A DNA stretch of 64,000 nt from Rhizaria sp. SCN 62-66 (Eukaryota > Rhizaria, unplaced), in assembly GCA_001724265.1 (NCBI GenBank), contig MEDY01000036.1, forward strand, positions 62,001 through 126,000, in the 5' to 3' direction. The notes beneath the pieces were generated by a model, which did not search any database, was not told the DNA's origin, and saw only the letters and a list, made by a program, of their open reading frames with translations. Both the position numbers and the translations under genes were made by a program. Positions 56,201-64,000 of this stretch are shown one piece after another (the stretch's first letter is position 1; every line of letters begins with the position of its first letter).

Positions 56201-58227
56201 TGTCTCTGCCACTGCCGCTACAGATGCAGCAACAGCAGCAACAACAGCAGCATCAGCAGTTGTTGCAGCAGCATTACCTTCAGCTGCAGCTTCAGCAACA
56301 GCAGCAGCTGTCTCCCGCCTCCGCTGCCGCCGCCGCCAACGCCATGATGCAGCCGGCCCTTCAGCTGCCTCCGCGCGCGCAGTACACCCCCCAGTCTCCG
56401 GCTAAGTCGCTCGGGCTTCCGCTGTCCCAGCAGCCGCCGTCGCCGTCGGTCGCAGCCACAACCCCGCAGGCGCAGCTGTCGCAGCAGGTGACGTACGTGC
56501 AGCTGCCCGATGGCACCGTCGTCGGAGTGCTGCCCGAGCAGCTCGCGCTTCACGGGGGCTCCGCCACCGCGGCGGCCACGACCGCAGCTAACGCCGCCAA
56601 TGCCGCCGCAGCAGCAGCGGCAGCCGCTGTCGCCGCTGGTGCAAATATGAACATGAACATGAATATGAACATGAACGCGGGTGCGGGCCTGAACGCGGGC
56701 CTGAACGTGAGCTCTAGCGTGAGCGTGGGGAGCGGACACAGCGCCCCGTCCTCGCGCGCGCACTCGCCCGCCGACCTTTCACTCGCTCTTAACGGCAACG
56801 GCAGCGTCAACGCAGTCGGCAGTGGCGGCCGCATCCGCAGCGCCAAGAGCTCCGCGAACGCGCACGCCGGCACCGGCGGCGGCGACTGCGGGAGCGACAT
56901 CAGCCCCCACGGCAGCATTGACTCGGCGCAGTCAGCGTCGTCGCCGTCGCTGCCGCCGCTGCTGCCGCCCCCGGGCTGCGTCGGATCCGTGTCGGCCGCG
57001 GGGTCCACCGTAGGGCTGCCCCACGTCCACACGGCCGCGGGCAGCGTGGCGGGAGGCAGTAGAGTCGAGTCGCCCTCGCCGGTGGACTCGACCGCCGCGC
57101 TCCCGCTCCTGCTTGGCGGCGGCCACAACCACGGCCACGCGAACGCGAACGCGAATGGCATTAGCATTCATCGGCAGCGGGCAGTGAGTGCGCGTGCCAG
57201 TGTGAGCAATGACAATCAAGCACCGTCGCAGCCTCAGTCATACACGGTTCACGGTCACTCGATTCCTGCCTACAATGCTCACAATGCTCATAACGCCTAC
57301 GGTAACTTTTTCCCCGGACCCAACGGCGTCCCGGCTGGTAACGGCGCCGTCGCCGCGACCGCTCACCCCACGCCCTCTGCGGCAGCGGCGCACGGCATGA
57401 GCCCCTACGCGCCCCCGGGCATGGTGGCCCTGGCCGCGCCGGGCGGCGGATACTACTATGTGCCTGACTTCAACAACATCAACACCGCCGCTGCCAACGC
57501 TCACGGTCAAGCTCACGGCCACGGCCACGGTCACGGTTCCAACCCGTACTTGGCTGCTGCTCACGGTCAGGGACACCAGCAGCCCTCGGATACACACGGT
57601 CTCTTGTCTGGACAGGGGTTTTACTACCCCCCGCCTCAGCACGCCCACGGTCACAGTCACGGTCACGGTAATGCTCACGGTCTCAGTCAAGGTCACTTCT
57701 ATCCGAATTCCCCTGCTGCTCACGGTCACTCTGCTCACGGTCACTCTGCCCTTGCCCACGGTCACTCCGCACACAGCCACGCGGGCTACCCGTATCCGCC
57801 GAATCCCTTCGGCTACGGCAGCCACCCCCTGCCCCCCATCACCACTCCTAATACTGCGAATGCGACTACGAGTACGGGCGCACCGTCACACCCGCGCGTG
57901 TCCACTGTCGCCGCGGCTGCTGCGCATGCTGCGACGGCCCCCGTGGCCGCTGCTGCGGCGGCGGCGGCGGCGAATAACTCGAATAGCGGGCTCGCAACAT
58001 ATCCGTACCCCTACTCCGGCCAATCCGCCTCCGTCTCCGCCGCCGCCGCCATCGTCCCCGGCAGCAAGACTGCCGGTAACAGCAACGGCGTTCAGGTGCG
58101 CGCGCAGTCGGCAACGTCCAGCACCAACCCCAGCGGCAGCAATGGCGCTGGCAAGGGTGGGCGCAACAGCCAAAACAACAAAAATGGCAGCAACAACGCT
58201 GCCCGTGGCAAGCAAGCCAGCGAATAA
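53299..58227 (+). CDS. SPEN-like RNA-binding protein with three RRMs (three exons)
   Basis: Exons 53299-53727, 53877-53957 and 54157-58227 join at phase 0 to 1526 residues (donors GTTCGT and GTGCGT; stop TAA). RRM1 at ~34-105 (SCVWAGNVCPTLTDGEVRAA, then CAFITYRTIDSARAAL). RRM2 at ~110-180 (RHLWVGNLPEDITSQEIADI, YGRVESTW, then SCFVNYDDLYDAEVAFNAMN completed by exon 2). RRM3 at ~440-520 (NQLFVSNIHAGIEAHALIAF, then RGFAFVTFDSTEAAA). RRM2 matches the split-ends (SPEN) type (RHLWVGNLPEN, YGRVES). TIA-1-like or FPA-like proteins are alternatives, and no SPOC domain is visible. The long tail is Ala/Asn/Leu-rich, with poly-Gln at ~860, an MNMNMNMN run and a block of AHGHS repeats at ~1280-1380. It is probably a nuclear transcription or RNA-processing cofactor. 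Confidence 0.85.
56646..56677 (+). repeat. ATGAAC tandem repeat
   Basis: Five to six near-identical ATGAAC/ATGAAT units encode an alternating Met-Asn run in the SPEN-like protein. Confidence 0.75.
57490..57780 (+). repeat. GCTCACGGTCAC repeat block encoding AHGH motifs
   Basis: At least six exact copies of CACGGTCAC (57526, 57646, 57658, 57721, 57736, 57757) and several one-base variants encode clustered His-Gly-His in the SPEN-like tail. This is the densest cluster of the word in the window. Confidence 0.85.
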
Positions 58228-59015
58228 TGTGTTTCTTCGAAGTTTTACCAGCTTCATTGGATAACTAACCTGTGTTTTATCGCGCGGCTTTACTCTCTTT
58301 TGCTCAATATTCATGTTCCTGTGCGTCTTTACATCTTTTCTTGGAACTTGTTGCACTTTATGATGTCTTCGCTTTTTATGGCTAAGCCTTGTCTTTTTAT
58401 GTTCATCCCATCGGATGTTAAGTTTTGCTTTTAACGCGAGTAACGTGCAACAACATCAGCATGACAACAGTAACAGCAACAGTAACATGAACAGCGTTCT
58501 TCTTTTTTGTTTTGCAATTGCTGAGTTGTCTCTCCAGTTTGTTACACAGTTCGCTTCTCCCAGCGCCTCCGCCTCGGTCGCCTATTATGTGTTCTTCGTG
58601 TGTATCCGCCGTCACCGGCTATGAGACATCTGTGTTAATATGTGTTTGTGTGTGCTTCTATTTTGTTGTGCCTCCTGCACATGCATCACTTGATCACGCA
58701 CACTGTCTGTTTGTCAGTCAGTTCCGATCCGAGTCACACCACACAGCCTCTGTCCGTCGAGTCAGTGCCATCACAGTCAGTCACTTCAGTTGCTTAGTTT
58801 AAGAGGCCTACCAGAAATTCAATTGAGTCGTTTGCATTGTTTGTGCGGGCGGCGCACTTCCACAAGTGCTTTCGTTGCTGATGCTGGTATGTCAGCTGTG
58901 TTCATATTTTGTGTTGCTCTGTTGCAGATTTTTACGCACGCTCACACGCACACTTGCACACGCACGCGCACACGGTGTACACCGCTGAAAAAAAAAGACC
59001 ACTGACTGCAGTTGT

Positions 59016-59024
59016 CACGGTCAC
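59016..59024 (+). other. Noncoding copy of the CACGGTCAC word
   Basis: GTTGTCACGGTCACATAAGC lies ~790 bp beyond the SPEN-like stop codon, so this copy is not explained by a protein repeat. Confidence 0.85.
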
Positions 59025-59856
59025 ATAAGCTTAGATTGTTTGTAAGATTTTTGTATTGCTCTTTTTTTTTTATCGTTTAATCCCATGATTTGATCGTTTC
59101 TCACTTTGCGCCTCATTTAGTCTCTTCCGTCTCCCTCCCTGTTTACCTATGCGTATGTTTATCTTGCTTGCTTATTGGACAGCAACAAGCTTTGAAATCT
59201 TTTCCTAGTATCCCTGCATCTGAAAATTTGTTTCATCCCTTCATCTTTTCACATCGAGGAGAAGATCCACTCTCCCGTGGCATTCCCTCGATATCCTGCA
59301 TTGGCCGTTCATCTCTCTGTATATCCTTAGGATTGACGCTGTTTCCTCTAGTCATCACCACTCCCGCAAACACTACACTTTTCTCACTTTGCTTTGTTTC
59401 TCTCACTGCAACTGCACTGTCCATGTATAATTCTTTCTCCGTACTTATATACTACCGGTATTAGTATATTCTGTGTGTGGCTATGTTAACCCAACCCAAC
59501 TCGTGTCAATAACAACCATGGTCTATATTTCTCGCATGCGTACATCTTCTCCTTCGACGTACATTTACAATTGTAAGTGTAGGTCTGCTCTGTGAACTTG
59601 CGCTACTTAAATGTTGTCGTGGAGAGATGTCGTTCGTCATCTTCCCTCTTTATTATCGCTTTGTGTTTCCGACTGTATGTATCGCGCCTCTGCTGAATGA
59701 ATCAAGGCAGTTGGTGTACTACATATGACCCTGGACTAGCCTCGCTGACGTCACTGCACTTATCTTTTGTAAGGTCAGTTTGTGCGTGTGGGGTAGCCGT
59801 GAAATGGAAACTCACTGTGTTTTGTTTCATATGATCTCCTTTTGTGCTGTTATATC

Positions 59857-59862
59857 AATAAA
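59857..59862 (+). terminator. Polyadenylation signal AATAAA
   Basis: TATATCAATAAACCTC, in a T-rich region, is the most convincing rightward signal downstream of the SPEN-like gene, although it is 1.6 kb from the stop codon. Confidence 0.4.
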
Positions 59863-60135
59863 CCTCATTTCTTCAACTCAATATAACTCTCTTTATTTTA
59901 ATTGAAAGTTTTGTGTTGCTTTTATCTTGTCACCAAAGAGGTTTTCATTTTCGGCGATATTTTTTTGCATCGCCAGAAATTTGTTTAAGATTTATAAAAA
60001 GACACAAGCATCTCAAGTGGAGAAATAAAAAATGAATTCAATAGTATTAAATCCAAAAATTAATGATTAATACTTTCTAATGTGTATTTTTTCGCTTTTT
60101 GTACTTTAGATTTACTTAACATTTACGTTACCTCG

Positions 60136-60136
<1 letters not shown>

Positions 60137-60175
<39 letters not shown>
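60137..60175. repeat. 39-base homopolymer T tract
   Basis: An uninterrupted run of T from 60137 to 60175, flanked by CCTCGC and ATATC, between the SPEN-like and Rab23 genes. Its exact length may be uncertain because homopolymers are prone to sequencing error. Confidence 0.85.
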
Positions 60176-60178
<3 letters not shown>

Positions 60179-60675
60179 TCTATCTTACACGTTATACATT
60201 GCAAGCTGAATCATCTCTGCAATGGACGAGGTTGTTCGCGTGATGTTGAACTTGTTTCGAAGAGCGAATGTATGGAATCACACATTTTGATGTGTATGAG
60301 ATCGTTAGGTCCTTACAAATAGACAAGGAAGACACCAGCTCACAGAGTTCGATTCATCTATGATCCTTACAACTTATGTTACAAACGCCTCATGGAAAAC
60401 AAAAGAGGTACTCGAAGAGGATATTAGAAAGCATAAAGCAATTACACTCAAACAAAAAGACTCAATAGCTCATGATACCTAGAGTATTACACAAACAAAT
60501 ACGTCCGTATCGAGATAAACAGACACTAGTAATCATCAAATACATTGGGATAAAACGCAGCAGAACAATCCATGACATTTCTTCAACTGAGTTCTGGCCC
60601 GGAGTACCAGAAGGCAATTCGAGCAAATATGTGATGCTGACATAACATCAACTGCTTACAATGTCGTTTACATCA

Positions 60676-62299
60676 TCACATCACGACACACTTACCCTTC
60701 TTCTTACCCTCTTTCCCACTTTCCTTGCTGTCCTTACCTGGCTGCTGCTGCTGCAGCTGGTCGGCATTGGCAGTCGTGTTCGCCCCCGTACCTGCGTTGC
60801 CGTTGTCGCCGTGCGCGTCCGCAGCCTCCTGATCGAACTCGTGCTCTAGCACCCGCGCCCCGCCGCGCCCCGCCGCGCCGCCGGTGACGAAGCCCTCGGA
60901 GTAGCCAGGCACGTCGATGCTGCGATCGAACCCGGCGCCGTCGCCCTTGCTCGCGCTTGTAAACGCCGCTCTCCCGCCACCGTTGCCAGTGCCGGTGCCG
61001 CGCGGACTGGGCGCGGGGCGCGCGCGCGCGGGCGTGGAGGGCAGAAGCCCCACGGTGGTGTTCTCAAGCGCGCCGGGGATGGCGGACATCGAGGGCACCG
61101 CAGAGACCTTGACGGCCAATCCGCCGGGGCCGTGGTCGCCGCTGCTGTTGTGGCCGCCGAAGCTGTCGCCGCTGTGGTTGAAGCTCTGGTTGGTGAGCGC
61201 CTTGTTGTTTTTGGTGCTGTTCGCGCCTGCGTTGCAGTGGTTGTTGTTGGTAGCGCTGCTGGACCGGTGGATGTAAGCCGTGGCGACGTACTCGAAGATG
61301 TCCGGCAGCGGCGACGGCGACGTCAGCGCAGTACGGTAGAGCTTGGCGCCCATCTGCCGCGCAAGCGCCTCGACCTCTGCGGGCGGCGTGGCCGACTGCT
61401 CGACCTTGTCCATCATGTTCTGCACCAGCACGGGGACGATGGCCGAGGCGCCGCACTCGGCCATGATGAGCGAGTGCCACTTCGGGATCGCCAGGAACGA
61501 GTCGCGGTCAATCGTGGAGAAGACATAGATCACCGCCACGGCGCCGCGGTAGTAGTTGCGCGTCACAGAGTTGAACATGTCTTGGCCTATACGTGGAACA
61601 ACATACAGCGAGACACACAACTTACATGGTGAGCTCCTTGATTCGTCTTGTAAGAACAGGTATTTCTTACATCAACACAAAACAGCACACACATTTAATC
61701 AAACAACGCAGAGATGATGAGTTGGCGCATTTTATTGGTGAAATTGAGCCATAAAACGTACCAGCAGTGTCCCAGACCATGAGAGACGCAACGTCACCAG
61801 AGGGAAGAGTGATGTCCTTCTCCATAAAGTCTACAAAAGCAGAGCGTAAACAAAGCAGAGCAATAGTAAACACAAGTGTACGACAGAACACAAAGCAATA
61901 GATTGTAAAACAACGGGTCGCACCATACGGTCGCGATTTTAGAGATATAGAGCTTGTTTCGTGGTCGTACCTGCGCCGATCGTCTTCTTATAGCGCTCGA
62001 CAGTAACGCCGCGGGTGAAGCGGTTGATAAGCGTGGTCTTACCCACCATACCGTTACCAACAATCAAAACTTTGATGTTCAGCTCTGTGTCAAGCTCCTG
62101 CAACGGGAAACACAAGTATTTGTGAATGAGAGGAGACAAACAGCATGACAGTGTCACAGCAGAAGGCGGCGTGCGCGAGCGAGTCGGAAAGTCGACAGAG
62201 TGCAGTATGAGCATTAAACAAGAAAACAAGAAAGATTCATAACAAAATCATCAGAATATAATACTTAAGAATGCTTGGAGAGAGACTTACTTGCATCAT
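60676..62299 (-). CDS. RAB23: Small GTPase Rab23 (four exons)
   Basis: Exons 62299-62291, 62097-61971, 61830-61762 and 61586-60676 join in frame (phases 0, 1, 1) to 371 residues. G1 is GNGMVGKT (17-24), followed by the Rab23-typical RYKKTIGADFMEKDI. G3 is WDTAGQ (65-70), then NYYRGAVAVIYVFSTIDRDS. G4 reads VQNMMDK (125-128), where the family has NKID, so the lysine of NKxD is replaced by Met. AKLYRTALTSP follows. The C-terminal ~180 residues are Gly/Asn/Ser-rich and end KKKGKCVVM, a CAAX-like prenylation site. Rab23 acts in ciliary and Hedgehog-related trafficking and is largely kept in flagellated lineages. The first exon (MMQ, donor GTAAGT) is the least certain. The stop is TGA. Confidence 0.9.
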
Positions 62300-63478
62300 T
62301 GATGTACACGGGCGTTGAAGTACGCCTTAGGGTGTGATTGCGAACATGGGGCGCAGGGGCAAAAGTAAAATGCATCGTAACACACGGTTAGCCCAAACTG
62401 TTTGAATTATTATTAAAACGGAGCGTATAAATTCACAATTAAAAATCAGTACTCACAGTAACAGAGGCTTTTGACGACTGAGGTGTTCAAATGCGCTTTG
62501 CCCATATCCCGAAGCCAAGGCAGAATCGCATGCTGCAGCTAGCCACCCGTTGAGCACGATCTCGAAAAATTGCATTTCAACGCAATATAACCCAGAATCT
62601 TCACAGCTCGCGAATCGTGAGCAGTGTTGGAGAATGACACAATGATAGTAGTGTATGATATATTGAAGAAAGTGCATTTAAGAAAAAACTCAACTCCCCA
62701 CCTGCGTCAAAGAGCACCGTGGCGAGATTGCGGTGATGTCGACTGAGTGCAAGAGCGAGAAAAAAAGTCCGTGTTACGCTCCCCGCATGCTGCTGGCGTT
62801 GCGCGCTACCGCTGTCAGTCGCGATGCAGTGAGGAACATCAGTGACAGCAGCAGCAGTCGCAGCAACAACAGCACACACGAGGAACATGACATGAAAATG
62901 ATAACTGAAAAGTAGATGAAAGGAGGGCGTTGAAGAGGGGAAATGAGGTGCTTAGTGCATATCGCGCACCCCGAAGCGAAAAACGAGTCAGATTCCACTG
63001 CATCACGCACCACGAAGATCTAAGTACTCGAAGTGCTTTGGTATTTCGTCTCTCGAGAGGAGGATTGTTATGCAGGGAACGTGACGAAGGGGGATGGTTA
63101 TTAGGTAAGAGGGTAACAGCAGCACACGGTGCCAGTCGCAATATCATTGAGCCTACAGAGTCAATGTATTGGTGACAAAGCGTGTCAGCAGTGCCAACGT
63201 GCTAGTGCGCATGCTTGTGTAATAAATCGTCAAGTATCCACACACAACCCACACACACACACAACGTGCGATGAATAAATAACGGTAACATTACTTAAAA
63301 CAACAACTACTATGACTAAAACTCAACAACACACATACGAATTTTTTTTTCTCGGAATTATTTTAGAGAAACACGATGAAAGAAAAGAAAGTAAAAGAAA
63401 ATGAATTCGAACAACTGATCTAAGCTCACAGCAACCAACACGTCGGCACGGCTAAGCTTAAGTTAGACTTATTTTAGC
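62300..63478. other. Spacer between Rab23 and the right-edge gene
   Basis: About 1.18 kb with no firm gene. Minus-strand fragments at 62741-62700 and 62560-62460 can be read as short helical pieces (HHRNLATVLFDAG; YGQSAFEHLSRQKPLL) reminiscent of ankyrin repeats. The joining donors would be GTGGGG and GTGAGT, unlike the GTACG donors used elsewhere, so I do not call a gene. Confidence 0.35.
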
Positions 63479-64000
63479 TTACCGGGGCTGGCCGTTGGGC
63501 CCGCGCTGCTGCGGGTACTGCGCATTGGGCGCCCCATTGTTGTTGTTGTTTGCGTAGGGGCTGCCCATACCCATGCCCATCATGGGTCCGCCCATGGGTC
63601 CCATCGGGGAGCCCATGTGGCCGCCCATCGGCAGCATGCCCATGCCCATGCCAAGCCCCATCGGCGGCGCCGCGTAGTGCGGCGCGGCGTACTGGCCGTA
63701 CTGCGCGGGGTACACGTAGCCGGCGGGCACGGCGCCCGCGGCAGCCGCGGCGGCGGGCACAGCGCTGTTGTTGTTGGCATTGGCGCTCGCGTGCGATGAG
63801 TAGAGCACGTTGGAGGCGGTGGACACCGAGTAGCCGGTGTAGCCAGACGACAGCGCGGCGTAGGCGCCGCCGACGGGGATGCCCGACACGCCGGGCACAG
63901 GCGTCGCCATGGCGCCCGCCGCGCCCGCCAGGCCGCCCGCGGCGGCGGGCGCGGCGGGGGAACCGCCGGCGGCGTCGGCGGCGGCCAACATCTGGCGCAG
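63479..64000 (-). CDS. C-terminal part of a Gly/Met/Ala/Tyr-rich protein (5' part outside window)
   Basis: The frame is open from the right edge to a TAA at 63481-63479, giving about 173 residues. The sequence is low complexity: Ala-rich (LRQMLAAADAAGGSPAAPAA), Tyr/Ser (GYTGYSVSTASNVLYSS), then Gly-Met repeats (GLGMGMGMLPMGGHMGSP) and a final QYPQQRGPNGQPR. Such Gly/Met/Tyr/Gln tails are common in RNA-binding proteins (PABP- or hnRNP-like), but no RNA-binding domain lies within the window, so the function is not assigned. The GGTAAGC at the end could be a splice donor, but it does not match the local GTACG consensus, so the stop is preferred. Confidence 0.6.
   Translation of the reverse strand: MRQMLAAADAAGGSPAAPAAAGGLAGAAGAMATPVPGVSGIPVGGAYAALSSGYTGYSVSTASNVLYSSHASANANNNSAVPAAAAAAGAVPAGYVYPAQYGQYAAPHYAAPPMGLGMGMGMLPMGGHMGSPMGPMGGPMMGMGMGSPYANNNNNGAPNAQYPQQRGPNGQPR

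Larger units (their letters stand above)
58228..60675. other. Long gene-free stretch
   Basis: About 2.45 kb without a supportable gene. The first ~1.6 kb, up to the AATAAA at 59857, is T/C-rich and transcript-like and may be an unusually long 3' untranslated region of the SPEN-like gene or an unannotated RNA. It includes the noncoding copy of CACGGTCAC at 59016 and CA-rich tracts near 58940-58975. Beyond lie a 39-base T tract at 60137 and AT-rich sequence leading to the Rab23 3' end. Short frames present have no recognisable domain. Confidence 0.5.

Noticed and set aside
62317-63020. Possible ankyrin-like multi-exon gene on the minus strand upstream of Rab23
   Set aside because: Short helical fragments can be spliced to a TAA at 62329, but the donors needed (GTGGGG, GTGAGT) do not match the GTACG donors used throughout, and no complete ankyrin repeat is formed.
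1-64000. TAG read as leucine rather than glutamine
   Set aside because: Two of the four strong sites lie inside Gln tracts and CAG to TAG is a single transition. Leu remains possible but is less economical.
1-64000. tRNA, rRNA, snRNA, CRISPR or transposon sequences
   Set aside because: No cloverleaf with A/B boxes, no rRNA signature, no repeat-spacer array and no transposase or reverse transcriptase motif was recognised on either strand.

Overview
The window is nuclear DNA of a eukaryote. GC-rich coding blocks are separated by AT-rich spacers of about 0.1-2.4 kb, and several genes are interrupted by short AT-rich GT-AG introns (about 110-200 nt). Seventeen protein genes can be supported, two of them cut by the window edges. 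The organism should be a unicellular eukaryote with centrioles or flagella and peroxisomes: it carries a SAS-6 centriole cartwheel protein, a Rab23 GTPase, a TOG-like protein and the peroxin PEX10. Its proteins are inflated by Ala/Ser/Asn/Gln/Gly tracts, often inserted inside conserved folds. I cannot name the species.

Layout: BRCT-domain protein (-, 1-2964, runs off the left edge); NDC80 (-, 3585-5827); small unknown protein (+, 6127-6780); TOG/HEAT-like protein (-, 7531-11646); SAS-6 (+, 12205-16227); PEX10 (-, 16546-18525); low-complexity unknown (+, 18934-22857); TraX/acyltransferase-3-like membrane protein (+, 23257-25851); Sm protein G (-, 26582-26848); AFG2/SPATA5-like double AAA+ ATPase (+, 27321-35472); DOMON-ferric reductase (+, 35888-44458); coiled-coil protein (-, 44561-45608); NOP2 (-, 46009-48522); glutamine-dependent NAD synthetase (+, 49016-52406); SPEN-like RNA-binding protein (+, 53299-58227); a 2.4 kb gene-free stretch; Rab23 (-, 60676-62299); and the C-terminus of a Gly/Met/Ala-rich protein (-, 63479-64000). 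There are no operons. The genes belong to separate housekeeping and cytoskeletal pathways, and many are arranged as divergent or convergent pairs.

Three unusual properties emerge. (1) TAG behaves as a sense codon, most likely glutamine. Six in-frame TAGs occur in five genes, two of them inside Gln tracts and one directly before a DOMON domain. Every recognised gene can end in TAA or TGA, and none requires TAG as a stop. (2) The 5' splice site is GTACGT rather than GTAAGT. Of 20 introns placed by reading frame and, in most cases, domain continuity, 19 have C at +4 and all 20 have G at +5. This predicts a compensatory change at the 5' end of U1 snRNA. (3) The word CACGGTCAC (usually YCACGGTCAC) occurs at least 26 times on both strands. 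It is read as His-Gly-His, Val-Thr-Val or (Arg/Ser)-Asp-Arg in unrelated proteins, and once lies outside any gene. That suggests a DNA-level signal rather than a protein motif.

All exon structures were built by hand from frame, splice dinucleotides and remembered family conservation. No alignment or database search was run.
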